Below, piece by piece: positions 1-11,613 of a stretch of DNA of 64,000 nt. The stretch spans positions 21,701,517 to 21,765,516 of the forward strand of contig OX453287.1 of assembly GCA_949710005.1 (NCBI GenBank), in the 5' to 3' direction. Within the stretch, counting starts at the first letter, position 1; every line of letters starts with the position of its first letter. Origin of the DNA: Ricordea florida (Eukaryota; Cnidaria; Anthozoa; Corallimorpharia; Ricordeidae). The translations under genes were made by a program, and so were the position numbers. A model generated the notes under the pieces. It ran no database searches and was not told the DNA's origin. It was given only the letters and a program-made list of their open reading frames with translations.

Positions 1-1398
1 CACGATGATCCCTCTGTACCGCTGTGAGCTCAAGACAAAAATGATAAGCAGACAAGAATATAATCGTAGACAACTGGTCTATTCCTTTATCTTTTGTCAG
101 TTTTATATCCTATGAAATTCACCGAACAGTGGAATGGGCATGAATTTTCATACCGCTACGCCTCCCACATTGTTTGACAGCCACACCCACTTTCTTTGAT
201 TGGTCTAAGCGTCAAAACGTGAGGAAAATGTGAATAAGAAAACAAGTTTCAGCTTTTACGGGTTCAGGATGGAAAGGTTCGAGTTCAAGGTAAAAGATCA
301 AAAGAGAAATGAGTAAACTCACCCTGTTTTGGTCATGTGCACCATCGTGCAAACAGCGACTGTGGTCAAATTGTTGGAATTCTTTGACAAAAAAGGGCGG
401 GGCACCAACAAAACGTGGGTGTGGCAGCGATATAAAAATTGCGCCCACCCCACTGTTCGGTGATTTTAGTAATATAGATAAGCTAAGGAGTTTGTAATAA
501 TTGCAATAATCTATTTCTAGCCTATATAAGAGAATTTTTTGTCACCACAGAGTGGCTCATTAAAACGTCCTTTCTGTCTTTGGTGGAGCTATCAAAATAT
601 CAGCTCGGAATTTAAAAGAGAATAGTACGATCGTACTTAATACGAGAAAAGGGCTACGCGCGTAAGATAAAACAAGCTAAAACAAAAGTAATCACTGCTC
701 GTGTAGTCTACATAATCATACATAATCATGATAGGATAAACTGTGGGCACAGATAAGGTGAAATGTCTTGTGTAAACGACTGAAGAAAAGTGTAAAGCTC
801 CGGAAGGAGCAATTCCAGCAACACTCGTAACATGCGGGGAATAGCTTTTTGTATTTAACAGGATTAAATTGGGTTGAAATACATTTTTCCACCCGAATCA
901 ACAACATTCACGATTTTCTGTGGATCCTTATAACTTGCAATTAAAAACGAGTGATTGAATAAAATGTGTTATCTCTTGCCTTCAGGTCAATTTACTCAGC
1001 TGAAATTCGTTGTATTTAAATCTTAAGACGGCAAGGATCCTTACTTCATTCTTGCAGGGGCTTAAAAGCAGCCATGCCTCTAGTACTGCTGTGTGTACGT
1101 TTTGCTTTCTCCATCCAGTTAGCGAACGGAGAGGAAAAAAAAGTAAACCAAAATGTCAATAGAGGTAAGCCACGTCCGAGAAATAAACCTAAATAAAGTA
1201 AACACTAGCCATTCTAGTGATTCAGTGTTTTTATTCGCTCAACCCTATAATTTTACACCAGGCAAATATGTGAAATGCTATCAGTCAAGTACTTTACTTT
1301 ACTGCAGTATTATGAAACTATTTGCAAGTTCAATTCTCTCTTCTATGTTGCTACTGGTTTACACCACTTTCACCGCGGCAGTGCCCCAGGTTTCCCAT
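1..1398. other. Region downstream of the protease gene, no confident gene
   Basis: AT-rich sequence beyond the 3' end of the minus-strand protease gene. I see no recognisable domain. On the plus strand there are two signal-peptide-like openings, ATG at 1074 followed by a good donor at 1164/1165, and ATG at 1312. The second reads on into sequence antisense to the protease's last exon. No downstream exon could be matched to either, so neither is called a gene. Confidence 0.5.
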
Positions 1399-4300
1399 TT
1401 AGTTGCTCTTGATCGTTTGTTGCACCCAGTATTTGACCTCCATCATATCAGCGTACACCCCGTATCTTCCCTTGCGCGCGCAGCCGACTCCCCAGCTGAC
1501 CACTCCCACCAGAAACCACTTGTCTTTCCTAACACAGACCAGCGGTCCTCCGCTGTCTCCTTGGCATGCGTCAATTCCCCCTTTAGCGTACCCCGCGCAG
1601 CGCATGCGTGAGGTGATTGTGTAGCCTAAGTCCCCATAGCCTTGCTGACACGTGTCACGTGATATCAGTGGGACTTTCGCTTGCTGCAGAATCTAAAAAA
1701 CAAACATAGAGTTTCAATATGTCATGGTATTCATTCAACAACGACAAAAATAATAATAACAACAACAGCAACAACAACAACAATAATAATAGAGATGGAG
1801 CGAATTAACAGACCGGACATCAGTGTATAAGACAAGAACAACAAAGAGTGGATCCTGATCGAAGGAACAGTGTGCACTCCAGGGACAATCATAGCAAGAC
1901 AAGTAAACGGATCTCAGATTGGGAATAAAGAGTTTATAACCAGGCTACAAAGTTAAACTAATAATTGTGGCATTTGACTTTCTTGGTGTATATGACAGGA
2001 ATTTGGAGAATTGACTGAAATCTTTGGGGGAAGAGTTGGAAGCAGAACTGTGAAATTACAAACGATTTATGTGGTAAACAAATTGAGCATGGACCAGAAT
2101 GACGCAAAGAGCCGCGAATAAGGACGTTTTGAACTTTTCTTATTTCTTTTAGTCTCTTATCACATTTAATGTTATTTTAAGTATTTTAAGAGTCTTACTT
2201 ATAGTTAAAAATACCGTTTTCTGTAAATATCTTTTGAGTGTAGTTTAATTAACGAGCAGGAGCACTTTATCATGCCGAGTGTTTAATACATGTTAAAGCA
2301 GGAAATGCGTGTTTATATATCAAATGCATAAATGGTGGCCAAAAATGTTTCTTTTGTTTATATGCTAATTAAAGTCACTAACCTCGCTCTCAAGCAAGAT
2401 TTCTTTTGAATTTTGTCCATGCAAACGATGCTAGTGAGTCTAATTTGCACATAAACAAAAGAATCATTTCTTGGCCGCCATTTATGCATTCGGTCTATTG
2501 AACGGCTTCGAAAACGTTTTATGTAGACCTTTTCATTATTACACTTAACTTTGGATTCTGGTGTATTTTGACCAAGAAAATTGAACACAAATATGAGCCG
2601 TGTGTCTATCAGATATAAAGACACTCAATAAACACTAATCTCCTTTGTATGTTTTCTTATGAATTATTAATGATTTTTTAAATTTTATTGTTTTAAAGAT
2701 GTCAAATTTTCTATATAACTTTACATGTTTTGTCACCTTTGCCTACGCTAACCCCGTGATGTTGTAAATCCAGTTTGAGACGAGATTGTCAATTAAATTT
2801 CCCATAATGATAATAATAATAATAGGACAATCACATGACTTTTGGAGGGCATATAGTTTATTTTGTGGCCCGAGTAGCATCATTTGCGCCCGAGCGCGAA
2901 GCGCAAGGGGGCAAATGATGCTACGAGGGACACAAATAAACTATATGACCGACAAAAGTCATGTGATTATCATTATTATCAATACACAAGGCCAAATCAT
3001 ACAAATTCATTTAATAAGAAAAAAATGTTTAACAGAGATGTAGCATGAAACTATGGTATGGAAAGTTAAGCGGGCCGTTAATGCATTAACGGCCCGCTAG
3101 GAGTCATTTGCGGCCCGCAAAGCGCGTGTTTTCAAGAGGGCGGTTTTCAATTTGGCCGCGTATCTTGATAATAATAATAATTTGTGTTAAAATCTACTTG
3201 AAAGATGAAGACCTACCTAGTGAAGTTACCGGTAAGCTAATTTAATCATCGAATTTACGTGATCAACTTAAGTAGTTGCAAAGGCAAGACCTAAAAAATA
3301 ATTCAGTCGAAGTGGATTCGAACTCATAAACCTTGCGATACTGGTGCAATGCTCTAAGCAATTGAGCCATCAAGTCAACTGGGAGCTTGTCGTTTGTAAT
3401 TTTCATGTATTCACATTCAAAGTTAAACCAAGTTCAACAGTAATTCTTGATTCTTACTGCAGAAATGAGACCTAGTACCAACAAATGTCCGTGTATTTGA
3501 TACCCTATGTATTTCAAGATGTGCAGATTTTATAGTCTCAGACTCTCAGTCTTCATGAATAAACATTCTGACTGCAGCTGTAACAGCCGGGACAGTGGGC
3601 ATATAATTCATTGTAGGCCACCATATAGTCACCAAATATAGTGTTTACAGGGGTATACAAGGGTATACAAAGGTATATCCTTGTAAACCCTTGTATACCC
3701 CTGTAAACTGACTACATGGTGGCCTACCGTGAATTATATGCCGGACAGTGAGGCACATCTCCTCTTCTCAATGCCTCCCTGACAACAATAATACCCGCTG
3801 ACCTAATTTGTATATGAGCCCTCGAGTATGATGATTAATGACAGTGGTTTTACCTGAGGAATGTTCCCTCCTTCTGTTGTATGACCCCATCCTGTTACGA
3901 AACAGTAGGTTCCAGCCTCGAATTCATCCTTAGCCAGGCAAACCGGTCTGACGTGTTTGGTATACTTGATTGGGGTTTTGAGTTTCATTAAGGCGACATC
4001 ATAGTCGTTATTGTTGTACGCATCGTATTTGCTATGGATGATGATTTGTTCGATTGGAACGTTCTGTTCGCGACCTTCGATTCCATTGAGGTCGTGTTCA
4101 CCTGCGATTAAGCAGTGTATATAAGAACAGCAAAAATTATTATTTGACAGCAGAATGGCCAAGGATTTAAAATACTGCGTATGGCCAATTATAAATGAAA
4201 TCTGAAATACTTCGTTTGCCAATTGATAAGTTTGGCAAGTAGTAAAACTCCTCCTTGCAAAATAAATGCAACATTTCATAGACTTTTTCATAACATGCAG

Positions 4301-7300
4301 TGTCCTATATATTTATTTTTTTAATATGTATGTTAATAAACCTCTCCTGTCTCGTCTTTTGATGTTTTTTACGCGCTAACGACGTTAAAAAGGCCAATTA
4401 TTAGGACCATACATGTAACAGAATTAATTAACAGGACGACGTCATAACAAAGGTCTATACCCACTGACAAAGACCAGTAGCATCACGACTTAAATAACTA
4501 CTCACAATGTTAGAAAATCCCGTAGAAGCTTTTGTCATAAACTATTAATCATTACAGCAATCTTTTGCACAACTTTGTTAAGAGAAAACAGTAGCACTCG
4601 CGTCTTGTTTTATCAGCTCACCTGCTACGATTGTATAATCATTAGGATCTGTACCATAAGCAAAACAATGAGCAGCGGTCACCACCCAGTTGGGAGCAAC
4701 AATTGACCCTCCACACCAGTGGGGAGCGTCATGTTTCTTATAGTCCATTGTCACTTGCCACGGCCAAGCCCCTGGCTTAGCGTTTGTGCCCCCAACTATT
4801 CTGGTCCCAAGGGCCTTCTTGCCGCATTCAATGGATCCTGTTGATGCATTGCAGTTTACAAGTTAATAAGTAGAAGTCTTTAGAGGCTGATATGGCTTTC
4901 ATACCAATTTTGTCCTTCCTCCTTTAGTATTTCTTCCTCCAAAGGTGGTAAGATATTAAACCTTATTTAAATCAACAGTTCGACAGAAGAGTGGGGCGAT
5001 GTGTGATCGCCTCTTAACATCAATTGAATTGTCTGATGATGCTCATCTACAGGAACCCTTGTATACTGCAGTATCTGCGTCCTGAAACCCTTATTATGCT
5101 TCTATTGCCATACAAAACTGGATCGGAATGCAAATAATGTGTCAATCACGACAGTTTGTCGTAACACCGGAAGAGAAAAATCCGTTCTCCAAGAACGATA
5201 AGAATGCGAAAAATGAGTCAATCTCACAATGCGAAAAATGAGTCAATCTCAACAGTTTGTCACATAAAATCGAGGCATGGAAGATTGTAAACGTTACGTT
5301 TTAGAGAATTTGTTTTATAGGTGTTGCTTTTGAGACGATTTGCTGTGATTGTGAAGATTTTTCACGATCTATTTAAATTCAAAACGTTATAAAAAGGTAA
5401 CTGACAACAATTTACAATCTCCGATCATTTACGATAAGTGTAACCACGTGCAGTTTTGAGTCAATATGCCCGGTGTAAAACGAGCCCGTCAGAGTTTCAA
5501 GATGATTTTGAAAGTCGCTTTTCGCTAGTTTATTTTAAAATTACAGTTGTTTTGGGGTGTGGGTTATCAGCCAGTGCGGGTAATCTGTTTAAATTTTTTT
5601 CTCGCGGGTAATCTGCCGCGCGGGTAAACGGCCGGAAATTACGGTAAGTGCATCTAGGCCCGCACTTTCTAACCTGTGGTTACCACTAGTTTTAGTATAA
5701 ATACACAGGTGATTATTTCAAAAAAAGAAAAGAAAAAGCATTGTACAACACGAAAAATAATTATTTCATCAAACGAGCGCGAACGACTGGCAGCCATTTT
5801 GTTCGTGTAGATGATTATCGGCTGATAATCCGAGATAGCGAACCAATCAGAGCGCGAGATTTTGAATAATCACCTGAGCATTTATACTAATTGTATATAC
5901 CAACCAATCTGATTGGCTCACCACCTCTGCATATTCAGCATCATCTACCTCCTACGAGGTGAAAAGTGTCAGGGCTTCAGGGAAACCCTTGTGCAAGCGG
6001 ACTTTTGTTGAAGAAAAAGATAGCAGGCGCCGATCTCGGCTCGCTTTACAGCTGTTTCCAAGAGATGTAACTGTGGTTGTTTCATTGGCTTATACTAAAA
6101 TAATTATTCTCTGCAATCTCGGTAAAAAGTGGCTTTAGAAATATTTACGTTCATTTGAGAGAATAATTGGCGAATGTCGGCGTTGAAGTGGTAATTTCGT
6201 CTCAAAGGCGAACATAGTTTAAAAGAGACAGAAGAGAGACCTACCCAAAGAGGCAAGGAAAAATTCCCAGAAAGTAAATAGGTTGAGGTCTTGTATGGCT
6301 TACCTTGGTCTATTGGCTGCTCTGTTCGTGGGATTGTTGTTGGTGATAAAGTTGTAGGAGGAACCGAAAAGAGGAAGTAAAAATTGTTAACGCTTGATGG
6401 CACTGAGAGTAATAAATTGACTAAATTTTTAGCCGTGGGAGGAAGTACCGGAAATTGTTTTGATTCCGTTTTGTTTATTGCTGGCATATGAGTAACACTA
6501 GAAAATTAAGGTAGGAATACTTTGTAAAAGATTTCATGTCTTACGTTTACACGATAATTGTGGCACAGCGGTGATGGACAAAACACTGACCCCCAGTCCA
6601 TGGACTACCCCAATGGACCACTTTAATTCATTGTTCCAGTATAATTATTCAAAATGGCGCGCATCAATCCGCAAGGCCTTAGGCCGCCATTTTGAATAAT
6701 TATACTGGAACAATGAATTTGGGTAGTCCATTGGGTAGTCCATTGACTGGGGGTCAGTGTTTTGTCCATTGCCGTGGCACAGCCCCTTAATTGAGAGGTA
6801 GTTTGTGAGAACCTGATTAAACTGGGCCCATGGGACTAACATCCTGCTTACTACCAGGATATGAATGCCAAAGTGAAGGATTGTGATATCCTTAAGGTGA
6901 TATATGCAGAGCTTGGTGAATTTTGTGGAAGATGTCTTTTTCAGCATGTCACAGGCAAATACAGAAAAATGAAAGCCGTTTTCTGGTTTCGCTTCTCTTT
7001 CATAACCTGTTTCACTACTCTCTCAAAGTTTTTTTTTTGTTGACAAGACGCAAGGTTTCAATACTCAAACAAACTGCAATCACCTCGTCTCTACTTACAC
7101 TAATAACGATGATAACATATCTATAGTACAATCCGATTACAAGCAACTCATTTCAGAGTATCTTGGTGTTGCGGATAGTGAGATTATTGAATGACTCAAA
7201 CAAAGATTGAAAAAAATAATGAACAATACCCAACAATATAGTTTCAAAGCAATGGAATGATGGAAGTACAGCACCTTTGCAAGCTCCACATGTCTTCGCA

Positions 7301-10300
7301 CAGTGGTATTTCATCGATTTTACGACACTTGGGTCATTGCATCGATGCATGATTGACTCACAGTAATTGATTTTATCTGCACACTCTAACAAATAAAAGG
7401 AAAAAAGTATGAGTGCATATTTTTTATGCCGTCAAGGTCTTTACGGCAGTAATGAATAGGAACTGTAAAACTTACCCGGCGAACAAAGGTTGCATGTTGC
7501 TGAGCAATGTTTCTTAACGAAATCTTTATAGTTATCGTTGTCACAGTAAGGTTGATATACTTTGCAGTCGTTTCCCTTGAACTTATCCTGGCAAACTGCG
7601 CACGTACTTATGTCCAGGATCGATCTTGTTAGCAAAAATTTGCTAGCAAATGTTGTTCGCAAAAGAAATAGTTGAGAAAAAATTATGTCAGAAAATCACT
7701 TACGAATATCGCAAAAATCGCAAAAATAACAAATCTAACAAGAATCAAGACTTGGAAATAAAAGAAGCCAATAAGGACCCCGAATGTCCGCAAAAATCGC
7801 AAAAGTAACAAGGGTTGTTCTTGCTAGCTAAAACCACCCGTAACAAATATCGCAAAAATAACAAATCTAACCAGAATCAAGACTCAGAAACAAAAGAAGC
7901 CAAGAAGGACCCCGAAATGTCCGCAAATACCGCAAAAAATCGCAAAAGTAACAAGGATTTCTCTTGCTAGCTAAAAACACCCGTGACAAATATCGCAAAA
8001 ATCGCAAAAATAACAAATGTAACAAGAATCAAGACTTAGAAACAAAAGGAGCCAATGAGGACCCGAAATGTCCGCAAATATCGCAAAAGTAACAAGAATT
8101 TTTCATGCTATGTGAAAAGATTGAGCAACAAATATGGCAAAAATAGCAACAATAACAAATTTAACGATATACTTCAGTTCGAAAGAGAAAAGGTCAAAAA
8201 GGGGTTCGAGATGTCCGCAAATTTCGCAAAAATCGCAAAAGTAACAAGAATTTTTCTTACTATGTGAAAAGACTGAGCAACAAATATGGCAAAAATTGCA
8301 AGAATAACAAATTTCACAAAATTCTACTCTTGGAAAGAGGAAACGTCAAGAAGGGCTTCGAGATGTCCGCAAATTTCGCAACGTTCTTGTCCAGTAATTT
8401 TGTAATGCTTTCCATTTTCGCGAAAATGAAATCATCAGTTACAAACGTGACACTATTTATAATTACTGTCAGTAGCAAAATACTATAATATCAATCTGTG
8501 TATGCTTCGTTCTTCCATCAACATACAGCTACAATGCATAGAATGGAGTGTCGCTCGCTTTTTTTGCTTTTTCAGCAGTAAAAGGGGGTGGTTAACAATT
8601 GTTCCAAAATATCAAGAATAGCAGAGTGGGGGAAAAGTAAACGGGTCATAAGATCCGCGCATTATACATGAATGTTGCGGTACAATACCCATAGTTTTTG
8701 AAACAGGGATTGCCGAAAGTAACAAGAATTTTCCTGCCATGTGAGACGATTTAGTACCAAATATGGCAAAATGCCACAAATTACGCTAGAGTAACAACAA
8801 TAGGCAAGAATTGGGGCCAAGAACACCCGCTCATCACTGTTTTTCCCTGATAGTAATGGTTATCTTAACTGGGATACGTTCTTGCCCAGTAATTTTGTAA
8901 TGTGTTCCATTTTCGCGAAAATGAAATCATCAGTTACAAACGTGACACTATTTATAATTACTGACAGTACCAAAACACTGTAATATCAATCTGCGTATGT
9001 TTCGTTCTTCCATCAACATACAGCTACAATGCATAAGAAGGAGTGCCGCCCAGAGAAGGGGGCAAATTTTGAGCAATAAAAGGGGGTGGTAGCAGAACGT
9101 TCATGCCCAAGAACCCACCGCAACCATCGTTCCAAAATATCAAGAATAGCACATTGGGGGAAAGAAAACAGGCATTATACATGAATGTTGCTCTGCAATA
9201 CCCAAAGTTTCTTAAATAGGGATTACCAGTGACTTGGTAATCCTTCCCTTTTAAATCAAGGCTTATAGTTAAACAACAACCATCCCAATAAATTTTATAT
9301 GTGTATGCCAATCTATTTATTTGACGATTGATCCAATTGTGCATTTATGTGTCCTTCGTTCTATTACTAATGAATCATGAACAAAAATAACAAAACCACC
9401 GAGACAAGAGATCAAAAGACCTAGGTCATACAAATACAAAATGTCATAACATGATTGCTTCACTTACAACCTCTGATTTAAGAAATACCCTTTGTGGACG
9501 TTTGAAGCTACGTACAAAAAATGAAAATTACATTGTCACAAATACAGTCTGACCCATGGTAGCCGGTCGTTCGCCTACAGGATGATTCGCCTACACGATC
9601 TGAGGTGTTTCACCTACATCGAAGCTTACTTTTAAAATAGAACAGAAGAATAAAGTTTACTTTAACTCAATGGTATATCTGTGTTATCGGATTAATTTTC
9701 TCCGAAGCGGACAAGAAAACAGCGCGCAGACTATGGCTCGGGTAAGGTATAAAGTGTGACTTTTTTTTCTGTATTGTTATTAGTCTTCTATTGTTTATAC
9801 TTGTGACGATCTTGACAATAAGAGCTAATCTACAATTTGTAAAAGACAGTTTATAATTTAGATAATTTATTAGGAGCTCGGGTAAGGTATTAAAGTTTGA
9901 CTTTTTTTCCTTATTGTTATTACCCTTCGATGCAAGAAATTTTCGATAAGTTCCCTTACTCGACAGGACGATTTCTCGCATCGAGTTAACTGTTTCTTAT
10001 ATCGTGTTTCGAAACTGCGCTCAATTGGGTTCCCTTGACAACGCAAACATATCACATGTAACACACAAAGATCGGCATTTGCATTCAGATACGCGAACAA
10101 ACTACGAGGCGATTAAAACTGTAGTCGCTAAAAGTGATAATTCTCCTATACTAATTTACTTTTCTAGGGTATTGGGTTGTAGGCTAATCGACTTCAGTGT
10201 AGGCGAAACGTCTCAGAACGTGTAGGCGAATCGACTCAAGTGTAGGCGAATCGACTTGTAGGCGAATCATCCTGTAGGCGAAACGACCGACATCCTGACC

Positions 10301-11613
10301 CATTATTGGCATACTGCAGAACACTAATTTTTGCGATAATTGTGGACATTTCGGGGCCCTTCTTGATTTCTCCCTTTACTAAGTGTAGAATTTTGTTAAA
10401 TTTGTTATTTTTGCGATATTTGCGATATTTGTCACGGGTCTTTTTAGCTGGCAAGAAAAATCCTTGTTATATTTGCGATTTTTGCGATATTTGCGGACAT
10501 TTCGGGGCCCTTCTTGGCTTCTTTTTTTTCTAATTCTTGATTCTTGTTAGACTTGTTATTCTTGCGATTTTGGCGATATTTGTTAGTGATTTTCTGACAT
10601 AATTTTTTCTCAATTCTTTCTTTTGCGACAATTGCGAAAAACATTTGCTAACAAATTTTTGCTAACAAGATCGATCCTGGAAATATCTCAAACTGCGAAC
10701 AGGAAGGGAAAAACATGGTGGTCACGAACTACATGAATGGTCTCATATATTTTATTCCGCGCATAAAAAAGATAATGCGAAAGAACAATAGTGGTGACAG
10801 TGATAACGATAATGGTGATACAAATGACGAAATATTAATGTGGCAAACAAACCTGCTCTTTTGTCTCGTGTTTTAAAGGTCTCAAATGAGTCCAAAATAT
10901 CTGCAACTGTTATAGAAAAAAGAATGATGGAACAGAAGCCGGTACAAGCCTTGTAATATATTTCCTCCCCTAACTTGGTTTCTATTTTTCATTGTGATAT
11001 CAACAGAGAAGGCTCCTAGACAGGAATAAAATGTCTTACTTTACTATAGTGATCGGGAAGATGACACTAAGCCCATAAGGGTTCTCTGAATGTATAAATA
11101 TGTACAAATTGGGTTTGATTCAAACCCCCAGGAATTCCCTATAGTCCTTCTCCCCACCCAAAATCCCTAAACAAGAGGTGATTCGCAAATAATCCCTGAA
11201 AGAGAACAATAGAAAACTGAATTTAAAAAAGCTTTTTTTTCTTTCCTTGTAAAAAAATAATTAAAGTACGCGAACTTTTTGTAGATATCCATAGATGAAT
11301 TATGAATTCCTGGTAAAATTCACCCCAAAAATTCCCTGGAAATGACCCTTGCGCCTTCGAGGGTCCTTATCGCAACTGATTCAGAAAAGTTCTGTAAAAG
11401 CGAGAAATATTCTCCGTTTGACGTTACCTCGCGTATATACTAATAGTGAAAAAGGTTCAAGAACAATCAAATTTTAAAATCAGTTTGGTACTTGAGGACG
11501 TGCAGCAGGGAGCCAACATTCTTACCGTTGATTTCATCTCCCTGCTGAATTACTTCTCCTTGAGTGATTTGCCAGAAGGCGACGAGAATCAACGGCAGAC
11601 GTGCTATAGCCAT
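1399..11613 (-). CDS. Secreted trypsin-like serine protease with two ShK domains (7 exons, 391 aa)
   Basis: Exons in transcript order: 11613-11526, 7595-7476, 7385-7275, 6402-6304, 4837-4622, 4101-3854, 1692-1399. Phases agree throughout and the sum is 1176 nt. Exon 1 gives a signal peptide ([15 protein letters not shown]...). Exons 2 and 3 each encode one ShK/SXC domain with six cysteines and the C-x3-C-x2-C ending. Exon 4 is a Thr/Pro-rich linker. Exons 5-7 encode a chymotrypsin-fold protease (family S1): activation site RIVGG, catalytic His in TAAHC, catalytic Asp in DVALM, catalytic Ser in GDSGGP. An Asp six residues before that Ser ([10 protein letters not shown]) predicts cleavage after Lys/Arg. 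The exon 3 donor (GTGCTG) is weak. Intron 1 is 3.9 kb and mostly transposon. ShK-trypsin proteins are common in cnidarians, in digestive or venom secretions; which role applies here is not shown by the sequence. Confidence 0.9.
2826..2971. repeat. Hairpin (inverted-repeat) element in protease intron 6
   Basis: Two arms of roughly 60 bp beginning GACAATCACATGAC and ending GTCATGTGATTATC, with a central GC-rich turn around GCCCGAGCGCGAAGCGC. The ATGATA/AATAAT tracts on both sides suggest insertion into a microsatellite. No coding capacity; likely a MITE. Confidence 0.75.
3069..3098. repeat. Perfect 30-bp palindrome
   Basis: Fifteen bases starting AGCGGGCCGTTAATG are followed directly by their reverse complement with no spacer. 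Similar GGCCCG / CGGGCCGT sequence occurs near 18640 and 20345, so it is probably the core of a dispersed hairpin repeat. Confidence 0.8.
3300..3375 (-). repeat. tRNA-like sequence (SINE head or tRNA pseudogene)
   Basis: Read on the minus strand, it has an A-box-like GGCTCAATTGCTTAGAGC and a B-box-like GTTCGAATCC at tRNA spacing. A seven-pair acceptor-like stem can be drawn between CAGTTGA and TCGACTG. The T-stem does not pair and position 33 is C, not U, so this is unlikely to be a working tRNA. Confidence 0.5.
3598..3742. repeat. Hairpin element with GGGTATACAA internal repeats
   Basis: Outer arms GGGCATATAATTCA and GAATTATATGCC are inverted copies. Internally, GGTATACAAG-type units repeat in tandem on one side and inverted on the other. 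Non-coding MITE-like hairpin. Confidence 0.7.
5692..5890. mobile_element. MITE with TTAGTATAAAT termini (copy 1)
   Basis: Ends are TTAGTATAAATACACAGGTG and the inverted CACCTGAGCATTTATACTAA. The interior has ACGACTGGCAGCCATTTTG and AACCAATCAGAGCGCG. Close relatives lie at 20924-21120 and 23563-23771. About 200 bp and non-coding. Confidence 0.8.
6574..6770. mobile_element. Long-arm hairpin MITE in protease intron 4
   Basis: Outer arms ATGGACAAAACACTGACCCC and GGGGTCAGTGTTTTGTCCAT are perfect inverted copies. An inner arm contains CAAAATGGCG and TTCATTGTTCCAGTATAATT, with a GGCCTTAGGCC turn near the centre. Each arm is about 90 bp. Confidence 0.85.
8375..9225. repeat. Internal direct duplication inside the 3-kb element
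   Basis: About 330 bp at 8375-8705 recur at 8873-9225 in the same orientation. Both copies contain TTTTCGCGAAAATGAAATCA, CTTCCATCAACATACAGCTA and CAAAATATCAAGAATAGCA. The copies differ by substitutions and small indels, so the duplication is not very recent. Confidence 0.75.
9558..10294. mobile_element. 737-bp TIR element with 9-bp target duplication, nested
   Basis: Termini share the inverted motif TTCGCCTACAGGATGATTCG / CGAATCATCCTGTAGGCGAA. Immediately outside both ends is CTGACCCAT (9549-9557 and 10295-10303), a 9-bp target duplication, typical of Mutator-like elements. The interior has a duplicated block starting CTCGGGTAAGGTAT (9737 and 9876) and GTAGGCGAA repeats at the right end. Non-coding; inserted within the 3-kb element. 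Confidence 0.8.

Larger units (their letters stand above)
7626..10668. mobile_element. 3.0-kb DNA transposon with long terminal inverted repeats, no transposase
   Basis: Both ends carry inverted copies starting TTGTTAGCAAAAATTTG and continuing for several hundred bases, including degenerate ~140-bp tandem units (TATCGCAAAAATCGCAAAAATAACAAAT). It is flanked on both sides by GATCGATC (7618-7625 and 10669-10676), consistent with an 8-bp target duplication. Because that octamer is itself palindromic, the exact boundary is uncertain. No coding capacity is seen, so it is non-autonomous. An 8-bp duplication would fit hAT or P; long repeat-filled TIRs also occur in Mutator-like elements. It sits in intron 1 of the ShK protease gene and ends 23 bp from the 3' splice site. 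Confidence 0.75.

Noticed and set aside
1074..1164. Plus-strand signal-peptide-like exon with a donor site
   Set aside because: No partner exon in phase was found downstream.
1153..1611. Plus-strand open frame with a signal-peptide-like start at 1312
   Set aside because: It runs antisense through the last trypsin exon, whose coding status is certain. No domain and no matching downstream exons.
3300..3375. Functional tRNA gene
   Set aside because: T-stem does not pair and U33 is replaced; better explained as a tRNA-derived repeat.
7700..8350. CRISPR-like array of ~140-bp units
   Set aside because: The repeats are degenerate, AT-rich subunits of a transposon terminal repeat in a eukaryotic intron; no spacer/repeat structure.
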